DNA from: Aeromonas simiae
GTDB lineage: Bacteria; Pseudomonadota; Gammaproteobacteria; Enterobacterales; Aeromonadaceae
Length of the DNA stretch: 64,000 bases
Assembly: GCF_000820125.1 (NCBI RefSeq)
Contig: NZ_CDBY01000043.1
Location: forward strand, 1-64,000
Direction: 5' to 3'
Position 1 is the first letter of the stretch; each line of letters begins with the position of its first letter. The translations under genes and the position numbers were made by a program. Positions 16,064-23,956 of the stretch are shown piece by piece. The notes below the pieces were generated by a model. That model was not told the origin of the DNA, did not search any database, and saw only the letters and a list, made by a program, of their open reading frames with translations.

Positions 16064-17407
16064 ATGAACGCACAAGATTTGTGGGAGTTGACGCCGGAGC
16101 AGTTCAACGAATGGCGCCGTCAGCACGACTACCCGGTGATCTGGGGCTTGCTCGAGAGCTCGCTGCCCTATTTCTCCGATTGGCTCTCCCAGCAGCAGCT
16201 TGAGAAAGAGATCATCTTCCGGCTGGGGATCGCCCGCTTCATCAGCGCCACCGATCCGCTGAGCCTGTGTCTTTACAAGAGCGACGATCGCTGGCGCTTG
16301 CACGGCACGGGCTCGACCATGCTGGCCTCCTTGCGTAAAAGCGGCCTCATCGCCAGCGAGCGCACCTTTCTGCCCTATCTGCTCTGGTTTCGTGGTCAAC
16401 ATGGTGACAAGGCCGCCAACCAGATCCGCCAGCTGCTGACCATTACCACCAACGGGCGCGGTGAGGCGCTGGTGCTCGGCCAGCACCCCTTGCTCAATAT
16501 CGGCGGCGTCGAGCTGAGCGAGCCGGTGGTGTCGGGGCGACTGCTCGATTTTACCTCCATGGACGATCTGGTGCTGCGCGGCGCCATCAACAATTCGCCC
16601 ATCTATCTCTGGCACTGCTCGGCCAAGGGGACGCAGATCCATGGCGGCGTGTCGGGGCTCGATTTTTTCGACACCTTCTTGTGGGATCATCGCAACGGCT
16701 CGCAAAAACGTGAGTTGGCCCTGATCGATGGTATCTTTCAAGATTGCCGTTTCGAGTGCAGGGACTTGCGTTTTCACTCTTCGCGCGCGGTGCTCAAGTA
16801 CTTCGAGGTGTATGGGGAGTTTTTTGACGCGACACTCGAGCACACCAGCTTGGAGGAGATCGCCATCCAGTACCGCCCCCATGGCAAGCCCAACTACAGC
16901 GATGCCAGCCGCTATTACCGCAATGCCAAGCGGCTGCTCTCAAGCGTCGGCAACGTGGTGGAGGCAGGGGAGTATTACTACCTGGAGAAGCAGTGCGAAA
17001 TGAAGGCTTATCGCACCCCCGGCGCCCTTTACAAGGAGACCTGGCTGCGTCAGAGCCTGCCCCGCAAGTGGCTGACCTCAAGCTACTGCTGGCTGCGCTA
17101 TCTGGCCAAACTGACCAGCTATGTCACCTGGGGCTTTGGCGAGCGACCGGAGCGCAGCCTGTTTATCTCGCTGGGCGTGATCTTGGCGGCGACTCTGGCC
17201 TATTTTGCCTCCCCCTCATCGACCACCTATCTGCATGCGGGGCGCTCGCTCTATTTCAGCATCGTCACCTTTGTCACCCTGGGGTATGGCGACATCTCCC
17301 AGACATCGACCTGGCTCGAGCTATTGTCGGCCTGTGAAGCCTTAAGCGGCATGGTGCTGATGGGGCTGTTTCTGGCGGGCTTTGCCTCCAAGACCAAGCA
17401 GTATTGA
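16064..17407 (+). CDS. Two-TM potassium channel protein with large N-terminal domain
   Basis: 447 residues. The C-terminal ~85 residues hold an Ion_trans_2 pore: a helix at about 365-382, the selectivity filter TFVTLGYGDIS at about 405-415 (TLGYGD, a close variant of TVGYGD) and a final helix. The N-terminal ~330 residues are soluble. The middle part (SGRLLDFTSMDDLVLRGAIN, FQDCRFECRDLRFHSS) has a pentapeptide-repeat-like rhythm and the rest is unfamiliar. No RCK domain is visible. It may be a K+ channel gated by an unusual cytoplasmic domain. It stands alone between UPF0114 and rnt and ends at a strong terminator. Confidence 0.75.
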   Translation: MNAQDLWELTPEQFNEWRRQHDYPVIWGLLESSLPYFSDWLSQQQLEKEIIFRLGIARFISATDPLSLCLYKSDDRWRLHGTGSTMLASLRKSGLIASERTFLPYLLWFRGQHGDKAANQIRQLLTITTNGRGEALVLGQHPLLNIGGVELSEPVVSGRLLDFTSMDDLVLRGAINNSPIYLWHCSAKGTQIHGGVSGLDFFDTFLWDHRNGSQKRELALIDGIFQDCRFECRDLRFHSSRAVLKYFEVYGEFFDATLEHTSLEEIAIQYRPHGKPNYSDASRYYRNAKRLLSSVGNVVEAGEYYYLEKQCEMKAYRTPGALYKETWLRQSLPRKWLTSSYCWLRYLAKLTSYVTWGFGERPERSLFISLGVILAATLAYFASPSSTTYLHAGRSLYFSIVTFVTLGYGDISQTSTWLELLSACEALSGMVLMGLFLAGFASKTKQY

Positions 17408-17471
17408 GGCTGGCGCGGACGCCGCCTGGCGCGTCGGGCAAGACGCACGGCGCTGACATGGTGGAGATAAC

Positions 17472-17497
17472 AACGGGAGCCTTGGCTCCCGTTTTTT
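17472..17497. terminator. Bidirectional intrinsic terminator
   Basis: ACGGGAGCC-TT-GGCTCCCGT followed by six T residues ends the channel gene. It overlaps the stop of the convergent rnt gene by about two bases. Confidence 0.88.
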
Positions 17498-18149
17498 ATT
17501 CCTCGTCTGCGTCTGTCTTGCAGGGGGCCGGTGGCCAGCCGCCGAGCGCCTTCCAGCGGTTGACGATGTGGCAGAACAGCTCGGTGGTGCGATCCGTGTC
17601 ATACAGGGCCGAGTGCGCCTCTTTATTGTCGAAGGGGATGCGGGCGCTCTGGCACGCCTTGGCCAGCACGGTCTGACCCAGCGCCAACCCGGAGAGGGCG
17701 GCGGTGTCGAAGGTGGCGAAGGGGTGGAATGGATTGCGCTTGAGCCCGGCGCGCTCGGCTGCGGCCATCACGAAGCCATGATCAAAGGTGGCGTTGTGGG
17801 CCACCACGATGGCGCGGCCACAGTCACTCTCCTTCATGCCTTTGCGGATCCCCTTGAAGATCTCGGTCAGCGCCTCTTTCTCGCTGACTGCGCCGCGCAG
17901 GGGATTGAACGGATCGATGCCGGTGAAATCGAGCGCCGCCTTCTCGAGGTTGGCCCCCTCGAAGGGTTCAACGTGGAAGTGAAACATCTGATCCGGCAGC
18001 AACCAGCCGTCGGCATCCATCTTGAGGGTGCAAGCGGCAATCTCCAGCAGGGCATCGGTACGGGCATTGAAACCGGCGGTCTCCACGTCGATGACGACGG
18101 GATAGAAGCCGCGAAAGCGTCCCTTGAGGGTGTGAACTGGCTCGGTCAT
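17496..18149 (-). CDS. rnt: Ribonuclease T
   Basis: 217 residues, the usual RNase T length. The DEDD exonuclease motifs are visible: [20 protein letters not shown] (D21, E23), [12 protein letters not shown] in motif II and [12 protein letters not shown] in motif III (DEDDh type). RNase T trims the CCA end of tRNA and matures 5S and other stable RNA 3' ends in the cytoplasm. The gene is divergent from motY, the same pairing as in Vibrio. Confidence 0.95.
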   Translation of the reverse strand: MTEPVHTLKGRFRGFYPVVIDVETAGFNARTDALLEIAACTLKMDADGWLLPDQMFHFHVEPFEGANLEKAALDFTGIDPFNPLRGAVSEKEALTEIFKGIRKGMKESDCGRAIVVAHNATFDHGFVMAAAERAGLKRNPFHPFATFDTAALSGLALGQTVLAKACQSARIPFDNKEAHSALYDTDRTTELFCHIVNRWKALGGWPPAPCKTDADEE

Positions 18150-18232
18150 GGGATCTCAGCTGGCAGAAAACGAGGCGGCATTATGGCAAAAACGGCGCAG
18201 CTTGTCGCGCCGGATAGCCGGCAGAGAAAGGC

Positions 18233-18259
18233 TAAAGAAGTGACCGGTGGCGCCGATAC
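18233..18259 (+). promoter_or_regulatory. Sigma-28 (FliA) promoter of motY
   Basis: TAAAGAAG (18233-18240) and GCCGATAC (18252-18259) give TAAA-N15-GCCGATA, the flagellar sigma-28 consensus. It lies 31 bases upstream of the GTG at 18291 and supports that start over the one at 18276. Confidence 0.8.
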
Positions 18260-18290
18260 AGCGTGAGGAACGGCAGTGGGAGCGCATCAG

Positions 18291-19160
18291 GTGAAATACG
18301 CGGGTTGGTTGATAGTGCTGGCGGCAGGGCCGCTACAGGCCGGGGTGACCGAATTCGGTGCCGGTCTGGATCAATCCGTCTGGCGCCTCACCTCGGATAC
18401 CCAGGTGGAGTGCCGCCTTGAGCACCCGATCCCGAGCTGGGGCACCGGCATGTTCGTGGCCCGCGCGGGCAATCGCATCAACCTCGATTTCGAGCTGCAT
18501 GGCCAGCGCCCTCAGGCGCGCACCCAGGCGGTGACGCTGGGCTCCATGCCGCCAACATGGCGCCCAGGGGTGGCCGGGCGTGAGATAGCCCAGCTGCGCT
18601 TTTATCAGCAGTTCAACGGCCTGGTTAACGGCCAGACGGCATGGACCATGCTCGATGAGCTGGAGGGGGGGCGCATGCCGACCTTCCAGTACCGCGACTG
18701 GTATCGCCAGGACAGGGCGGTGCGGGTCTCCCTCTCCTCGGTCAACTTCCGGGTCAAGTACCAGGCCTTCATGGATTGCATGAGCAGCCTGCTGCCCTAC
18801 AGCTTTAGTGACATCGCGTTTAGCATGCTCACTTATGAGAAGAACAGCGATCGCCTCTCGGCGGCCTCGCGCCGCCGTCTCGCCATGATTGGCGATTACC
18901 TCAAGGCCGATCCCAGCATCGATGTGGTGGTCATCAATGCCTACAGCGATAGCTATGGGGGACGCTGGACCAACCAGAAGTTATCGGAAAAGCGGGCTGA
19001 GGCGATCAAGACCTTCTTTACCGGTCTGGGGCTGGAGCCGGGCAAGATAGCGGTGGAGGGGCATGGCGAGAAGCAGCATGTGGCCTCGAATGACACGGAG
19101 AAGGGGCGCGCCAAGAACCGCCGAGTGGTCATCTCCCTCGATCGCAGCAGCAACATCTGA
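18291..19160 (+). CDS. motY: Sodium-driven flagellar motor T-ring protein MotY
   Basis: 289 residues from GTG 18291 (GGGAG eight bases upstream), which gives a clean signal peptide MKYAGWLIVLAAGPLQA. A GTG at 18276 would fall only about ten bases after the expected transcript start. The N-terminal half (GVTEFGAGLDQSVWRL, VECRLEHPIPSWGTGMF) is the MotY stator-binding domain. The C-terminal half is an OmpA-type peptidoglycan-binding domain (VVINAYSDSYGG, NQKLSEKRAEAIK, GHGEKQ, AKNRRV). MotY forms the T ring that anchors the Na+-driven PomAB stator of polar flagella. The sigma-28 promoter agrees with a late flagellar gene. Confidence 0.93.
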   Translation: MKYAGWLIVLAAGPLQAGVTEFGAGLDQSVWRLTSDTQVECRLEHPIPSWGTGMFVARAGNRINLDFELHGQRPQARTQAVTLGSMPPTWRPGVAGREIAQLRFYQQFNGLVNGQTAWTMLDELEGGRMPTFQYRDWYRQDRAVRVSLSSVNFRVKYQAFMDCMSSLLPYSFSDIAFSMLTYEKNSDRLSAASRRRLAMIGDYLKADPSIDVVVINAYSDSYGGRWTNQKLSEKRAEAIKTFFTGLGLEPGKIAVEGHGEKQHVASNDTEKGRAKNRRVVISLDRSSNI

Positions 19161-19295
19161 TCCCCTCTCTCCCCTGTTTTTGCCTCCTCTGTCCAATCTG
19201 TCATCTCTTTCTGCTACTATATCGCCTCCGGGGCGCTTGCCGCGTCGGTGCCGTCAGGCACCCATGCGGTTCGCCTCTTACTCAATAGGTAGATC

Positions 19296-20624
19296 ATGAG
19301 TTTTGTTGACGGTCTTTTTATGCTGGCGTTGCTGATCATCGGCAGCGTGTTCTTCTCCCTTTCTGAAATATCCCTTGCGGCTTCACGCAAGATCAAATTG
19401 CAGGTCATGGCCGATGAGGGCCACCGCAACGCCCAGAAGGTGTTGGATCTGCAAGCCCAGCCGGGTAACTTTTTCACCGTGGTGCAGATTGGTCTCAACA
19501 CAGTGGCTATTTTGGCCGGTGTGCTGGGCGAGTCGGCCCTCAATCCTGCCTTTCGCGAACTGGTCTTCGAGTTTTACCAAGGGCCCTGGCTCGGCGAGCT
19601 GAGCTCGATACTCTCGTTCGTGTTCGTGACCGGCAGCTTCATCCTGATCGCGGATCTGATGCCCAAGCGGCTGGCGATGAGCTTCCCCGAGCAGATCGCG
19701 GTGCGCATCGTCAAGCCGATGATCTTCATGGTGGTGCTGCTGCGCCCCCTGGTGTGGATCTTCAACGGGGTTGCCAACTCCCTGTTCAAGCTGCTGCACA
19801 TCTCCACCGTGCGCAACGATGAGATCACCTCGGACGACATCTTCGCCCTGGTCGATGCAGGGGCCGAGGCCGGTGTGTTGCAGCGCGAGGAGCAGCAGCT
19901 CATCGAGAATGTGTTTGAGCTGCAATCTCTTTCGGTGACTTCGGCCATGACGGCGCGCGAGAGCCTCATCTACTTCACCCTGCAAGAGAGTGAAGAGAGC
20001 ATCAAGGCCAAGATTGCCGAGCATCCCCATAACAAGTTCCTGGTGTGTGACAAGAACCTCGACAGCATCAAGGGGGTGGTGGATGCCAAGGAGCTGCTGA
20101 TCCGCGTCATCAACAACAAGAGCATCGAGTTCAAGGGTGACTCCCTGGTGCATAACGTGCTGATCATCCCCGACACCCTGACCCTGTATGAGGCGATGGA
20201 GTACTTCAAGAACCATCGTGGTGACTTTGCCGTGGTGATGAACGAGTACGCCCTGGTGGTCGGGATCGTCACCATGAACGATCTGATGAGCACCGTCATG
20301 GGCGAGTGGGCGACCCACGTGGTGGAGGAGCAGATAGTCCAGCGTGACGATCACTCCTGGCTGGTCGATGGGGTCACCCCGATTTCGGACGTGATGCGCT
20401 CGTTTGACATCGAGGAGTTCCCCGATTCCCAAAATTACGAAACCATCGCCGGTTTCATCATGTTTATGCTGCGCAAGATCCCGAAGCGAACCGACTCGGT
20501 GACCTATGCCGGCTACAAGTTTGAAGTGGTGGACATCGACAGCTACAAGGTGGATCAGCTGTTGGTGACCCGGGTTGAACCTCTCTCCCCCGCCAGTAAC
20601 GGGGAGCAAGGAGAACAAGAGTAA
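19296..20624 (+). CDS. CNNM/CorC-HlyC family protein (DUF21-CBS-CorC), YtfL-like
   Basis: 442 residues. An N-terminal DUF21 membrane domain (about four helices to residue ~180, starting FVDGLFMLALLIIGSVFFSL), a CBS pair at ~205-330 (FAVVMNEYALVVGIVTMNDL) and a C-terminal CorC_HlyC domain (WLVDGVTPISDVMRSFDIEE). Length and order match E. coli YtfL/YoaE-type 'hemolysin family' proteins, which are better regarded as putative ion (Mg/Co or amine) transporters. The next ORF, a lipoprotein gene, starts immediately after its stop, so the two are co-transcribed. Confidence 0.88.
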   Translation: MSFVDGLFMLALLIIGSVFFSLSEISLAASRKIKLQVMADEGHRNAQKVLDLQAQPGNFFTVVQIGLNTVAILAGVLGESALNPAFRELVFEFYQGPWLGELSSILSFVFVTGSFILIADLMPKRLAMSFPEQIAVRIVKPMIFMVVLLRPLVWIFNGVANSLFKLLHISTVRNDEITSDDIFALVDAGAEAGVLQREEQQLIENVFELQSLSVTSAMTARESLIYFTLQESEESIKAKIAEHPHNKFLVCDKNLDSIKGVVDAKELLIRVINNKSIEFKGDSLVHNVLIIPDTLTLYEAMEYFKNHRGDFAVVMNEYALVVGIVTMNDLMSTVMGEWATHVVEEQIVQRDDHSWLVDGVTPISDVMRSFDIEEFPDSQNYETIAGFIMFMLRKIPKRTDSVTYAGYKFEVVDIDSYKVDQLLVTRVEPLSPASNGEQGEQE

Positions 20625-21158
20625 ATGCACGTCACGCTCTCCAAAGGGCAGCGCCTGCTGCTTATCGCCACCGGCCTGCTCGTCACCGCTTGCAGCCAGA
20701 AACCGGCCACGGCGCCGGCCAAACCTGTCGCCAAGGCCGAGCCGGCGCCGGTCGTCAGTCGCCCCGACCCCAATGCCAAGGTGCAAACCGAGGCGGTGGA
20801 GCGCTTTAGCTTCGACGAGCAATATCAGGGGCCGGCAGAGGGCTCGCTGGCGTCGGCCAAGGCCCTGTTTGCCCGCGGCTATGTAGACTCGGCGCTGCGT
20901 GAGACCATGCTGGGGGCGGTACACAACGACTACCCCATGCTGGGGCTGCGCGATGTGCGCCTGACCGACCCGGTGGCGCGCTTTCTCACCTCGGGGCGTG
21001 CCATCAGCACCGCCCAGCAATACCTGCGAACTGGCCTCGAGGCCCGGATGGGCGCCATGAGCGACGCCCGTTTCCAGCAGATCTGGCAGAGCCTGCCGCA
21101 ACATGGCCAGGTGCGGCACTGGAGTGCGCGCATCAAGCAGGTCATGGCGGGTCGCTGA
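20625..21158 (+). CDS. Predicted lipoprotein, unknown function
   Basis: 177 residues with a type II signal peptide: MHVTLSKGQRLLLIATGLLVTACS, lipobox LVTAC with C24 as the likely lipidated cysteine. A short Ala/Pro/Lys-rich linker follows, then a helical domain (SLASAKALFARGYVDSALRE, HNDYPMLGLRDVRLTDPVAR, ISTAQQYLRTGLEARMGA). The gene starts directly after the stop of the CorC/HlyC-like gene with no gap. I do not recognise the family. An outer-membrane location is likely because residues after the cysteine are SQ, not an inner-membrane retention aspartate. Confidence 0.7.
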   Translation: MHVTLSKGQRLLLIATGLLVTACSQKPATAPAKPVAKAEPAPVVSRPDPNAKVQTEAVERFSFDEQYQGPAEGSLASAKALFARGYVDSALRETMLGAVHNDYPMLGLRDVRLTDPVARFLTSGRAISTAQQYLRTGLEARMGAMSDARFQQIWQSLPQHGQVRHWSARIKQVMAGR

Positions 21159-21165
21159 TCCGACA

Positions 21166-21185
21166 GGGGGCTGCGGCCCCCTTCG
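21166..21185 (+). terminator. Probable intrinsic terminator
   Basis: GGGGGC-TGCG-GCCCCC-type stem followed by a weak T tract (TTCGTTATT), directly after the lipoprotein gene. Confidence 0.6.
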
Positions 21186-21265
21186 TTATTTAGGTCGCCG
21201 GACTCCACAGCCGGCTATAAACTCGGGTAGAATGCGCGCCCTTGGCTCTACTGGAGAGGAAGAGA

Positions 21266-22204
21266 ATGTCAATTAACTGGTTCCCGGGTCACATGCACAA
21301 GGCGAGAAAAGAGATCGCCGAGGTGATGCCGCAGGTGGATGTCATCATCGAGATGATCGATGCGCGCATCCCCTTCTCCAGCGAAAACCCGCTCGTGCCT
21401 GAGCTGCGCGGTGATACGCCGGTGATCAAGGTGCTCAACAAGGCTGATCTGGCCGATCCGGCCATCACGGCCCTGTGGGTCGCCCATCTGGAGCAGCAAA
21501 AGGGGATCCGCGCCCTGCCGCTGACCCAGCAAAAGCCCGAAGAGATCAAGAGCCTGCTGAGCCTGTGCCACGAGATGCTGCCGGAGCGGGAGAAGGCGGT
21601 GCGCGGGGTGCGCGCCATGATCATGGGGATCCCCAACGTCGGCAAGTCGACCCTCATCAATACCCTGGCTGGGCGCATTATCGCCAAGACAGGTAACGAG
21701 GCGGGGGTGACCAAGTCCCAGCAGCGCATCAAGCTCGATGGCAACATCATCCTGACCGATACCCCGGGGTTTCTCTGGCCCAAGCTGAGCCCGGCGTCCT
21801 GTGGTTATCGTCTGGCCGTCACGGGTGCCATCAAAGATACCGTGATCGATTATGCCGACATCGCCCTGTTTGCCGCCGAATACCTGCTCAAGGCCTATCC
21901 GGAGCGGTTGATGGAGCGCTACCAGCTGAGCGCATTGCCGGCCAACGACATCGAGCTGATGGATGCCATCGCCGAGCGCCGTGGCTGCATGCGCAAGGGT
22001 GGGGTATCGGATCTGCACAAGGTGTCGGAGATCCTGATCCACGAGCTGCGTCTGGGCCAACTTGGCCCGCTGACCCTGGAGACCCCCGAGATGGTGAGCC
22101 AGGAGCTGGTCGAGGCCAAAGAGGAGGAGGCGCGCAAGGCCAAGGAGAAGGCCGATCGCGATAAGGCGCGCCAGGCCAAGGCCCGCAAGCGCTACGGCAA
22201 ATAA
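21266..22204 (+). CDS. ylqF: Ribosome biogenesis GTPase YlqF/RbgA
   Basis: 312 residues from ATG 21266; GGAGAGGAAGAG precedes it. It starts INWFPGHMHKARKE, the family signature. It is a circularly permuted GTPase: G4 (KVLNKADLAD) comes first, then G1 MIMGIPNVGKSTLIN, the switch region (AGVTKSQQ) and G3 LTDTPGFLWPK. The C-terminal ANTAR-like helical domain ends in a charged Lys/Glu-rich tail. RbgA assists late assembly of the 50S subunit in Bacillus; the role in gamma-proteobacteria is less studied. Confidence 0.93.
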   Translation: MSINWFPGHMHKARKEIAEVMPQVDVIIEMIDARIPFSSENPLVPELRGDTPVIKVLNKADLADPAITALWVAHLEQQKGIRALPLTQQKPEEIKSLLSLCHEMLPEREKAVRGVRAMIMGIPNVGKSTLINTLAGRIIAKTGNEAGVTKSQQRIKLDGNIILTDTPGFLWPKLSPASCGYRLAVTGAIKDTVIDYADIALFAAEYLLKAYPERLMERYQLSALPANDIELMDAIAERRGCMRKGGVSDLHKVSEILIHELRLGQLGPLTLETPEMVSQELVEAKEEEARKAKEKADRDKARQAKARKRYGK

Positions 22205-22217
22205 CATCAGCACCAGA

Positions 22218-22240
22218 GGCGGCCTGCGGGCCGCCTTTTT
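22218..22240. terminator. Intrinsic terminator of ylqF
   Basis: GGCGGCC-TGCG-GGCCGCC followed by TTTTT. It lies between the convergent ylqF and histone-deacetylase-like genes. Confidence 0.85.
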
Positions 22241-23148
22241 CATAGGCGCGAGGGGGCAAACCGGGTCAGCGCTTCTTCGAACAGTCCCGCATGCAGCGCA
22301 ATCAGTGGCTGCCAATCACGGCGGTAGCCGCCACCGGGTACGGCTGCGATGGGAATGCCGTGACGAGCGGCCTCGCCGAGCACCCAGCGATCGCGCAGGC
22401 GCACGCCTTGGCTGCTGACCGCCAGGTGGCCCAGCTCGTCATCCACATGAATGTCGACCCCTGCCTGATAGAGGATGAGATCCGGGGAGTAGAGGCGCAG
22501 CGCCATGGCCAGTGCCTGCTCCAGCGTCTCAAGATAGGCCTCGTCCCCGGTGCCGTCTGGCAGGGGGAAATCGAGATGGGAGGGGGGCTTGCGGCTGGGA
22601 AAGTTGCGCTCGGCGTGCAGCGAGAGGGTGATGATATCGCGGCGCCCCGAGCACAGGGCGGCAGAGCCATCCCCTTGGTGCACATCGAGATCGCAGATGA
22701 GCACCCGATCGATGCCAGGGTGGGCCAGCACCTGCTCGGCCGCTAACACCAGATCGTTGAACAGGCAAAAGCCGCTGCCCATCGCTCGGTGGGCGTGGTG
22801 GTAGCCGCCGGAGATCTGCATGGTGCAGCCGTACTTAAGTGCCGCTTCGGCCGCCGCGACCGTGGCCCCCACCGAGTAGAGGGTTCGCTGGATCAATGCC
22901 GGGCTCCAGGGAAAGCCGATGCGCCGCAGCGCGGCCGCAGGCAGGCTACCGGTGAGGGCGCCCTCCACGTAGGCGGGATCATGAACGCGGCGAAGCAGCG
23001 CCGGGTCGACAACCCTGGCTTGGCAAAAATCGAGGGGCAGTGACTGGAGCCGGTCAAAGAGGGCCTGATATTTGGCCAGCGGAAAGCGGTGGCCGGGCGG
23101 CAGCGAGAGCGCCGAATAGAGCGGATGGTAGAAAACCGGGAAGCACAT
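22240..23148 (-). CDS. Histone deacetylase family (acetoin utilization/APAH-like) protein
   Basis: 302 residues from the ATG at 23148, beginning MCFPVFYHPLYSALSLPPGH; an in-frame extension to 23187 has no support. Zn-dependent deacetylase motifs are visible: GGYHHAHRAMGSGFCLFND (active-site His pair), CDLDVHQGDGSA (metal-binding Asp/His) and YQAGVDIHVDDELGHL. Bacterial members remove acetyl groups from small molecules (acetylpolyamines) or proteins. The gene follows the DUF2057 gene in the same direction, with a hairpin in the 39-bp gap. Confidence 0.88.
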   Translation of the reverse strand: MCFPVFYHPLYSALSLPPGHRFPLAKYQALFDRLQSLPLDFCQARVVDPALLRRVHDPAYVEGALTGSLPAAALRRIGFPWSPALIQRTLYSVGATVAAAEAALKYGCTMQISGGYHHAHRAMGSGFCLFNDLVLAAEQVLAHPGIDRVLICDLDVHQGDGSAALCSGRRDIITLSLHAERNFPSRKPPSHLDFPLPDGTGDEAYLETLEQALAMALRLYSPDLILYQAGVDIHVDDELGHLAVSSQGVRLRDRWVLGEAARHGIPIAAVPGGGYRRDWQPLIALHAGLFEEALTRFAPSRL

Positions 23149-23156
23149 GATAGAGA

Positions 23157-23178
23157 AGGGGGAGCGCCAGCTCCCCCT
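23157..23178 (-). terminator. Hairpin between DUF2057 and deacetylase genes
   Basis: AGGGGGAGC-GCCA-GCTCCCCCT is a perfect 9-bp stem. On the minus strand it is followed by TCTCTAT rather than a pure T tract, so it may be a weak terminator or an mRNA-stabilising structure. Confidence 0.5.
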
Positions 23179-23187
23179 GTTCATCAT

Positions 23188-23853
23188 TTATTGCTGCTGC
23201 TGGATGATCCAGATCTGGAACGCCTTGCGGGTCTCCGCGTCAGCCTTGTTGTACCACTCCTGCAGCTGGGTGAGCGCTTCCGGGCTGGATTGAGCCTTGG
23301 TCGGCGCCACTTGCAGCGGCTCGTTGTTGCTGGCTGCCATCACGGCCGCGGTCGGCACGGCGACGGTCTTGGGCTGGTTGAATGCCTTGCCCATGGCCAG
23401 CAGCTCTTGCTGGTAGTCGCGGGTCAGCTGGAAGCCTTCCACCTTGGGCATGACGAAGCGATCGCTCTGGATCTGTTGGCCGCTGACCTTGTCCTTGAGC
23501 TGCACGTCTTGCACCTTGGTGAACTCGCGCGCTTCGCTTTCACTGCGCGGCTTTTTATAGTCGAGGGTCAGCTTCTGCCCATTGCAGGATTCAAAGTTGA
23601 ACACCAGCGGCTCAGCGGTGACCAGTTTGGTCTCGTTACGGGTGGAGTAGTTCCCCTCGAAGGAGACCACCAACTGGTGCTTGCCGTCTTGCAGGCGGAC
23701 GTTGTGGCTCTTCTCGAGCAGTTTGGCGTTGACACCATGGCCGTCGAGCAGCTGAAGCACATAAGGCGGCATCACCTCCAGGGTGGCGTCGGCAAGCGCT
23801 ACATTACCCCAGACCATGCCCGCCAGGGCCGGCAACAGAACCGTCAGTTTCAT
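23188..23853 (-). CDS. DUF2057 (YccT-like) exported protein
   Basis: 221 residues from the second of two adjacent ATGs (23853), with AAGGAG five bases upstream. A signal peptide (MKLTVLLPALAGMVWGNVALA) is followed by ATLEVMPPYVLQLLDGHGVN and DGKHQLVVSFEGNYSTRNET, the beta-rich core of the DUF2057/YccT family, in which a characteristic D-G-x-x-V and N/D-G-x-H-Q-L-V pattern recurs. The C-terminal ~60 residues are helical with a glutamine-rich end (IWIIQQQQ). Enterobacterial YccT has been linked to repression of curli assembly. The role here is unknown. Confidence 0.8.
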   Translation of the reverse strand: MKLTVLLPALAGMVWGNVALADATLEVMPPYVLQLLDGHGVNAKLLEKSHNVRLQDGKHQLVVSFEGNYSTRNETKLVTAEPLVFNFESCNGQKLTLDYKKPRSESEAREFTKVQDVQLKDKVSGQQIQSDRFVMPKVEGFQLTRDYQQELLAMGKAFNQPKTVAVPTAAVMAASNNEPLQVAPTKAQSSPEALTQLQEWYNKADAETRKAFQIWIIQQQQ

Positions 23854-23956
23854 CATATCTCCTTGAAGCATCGGCGAGAGCACCGAAAAACCGTGTGGCA
23901 TTTTTACAGGTTTACCGCGAGCCAGCAAGAACTCGTAGGGTGGTCGGTGCTGTGAC

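Noticed and set aside
19383-21119. A 578-codon open frame on the minus strand
   Set aside because: It lies antisense to the CorC/HlyC-like gene and the lipoprotein gene; its His/Gln/Asp-rich translation has no recognisable domain.
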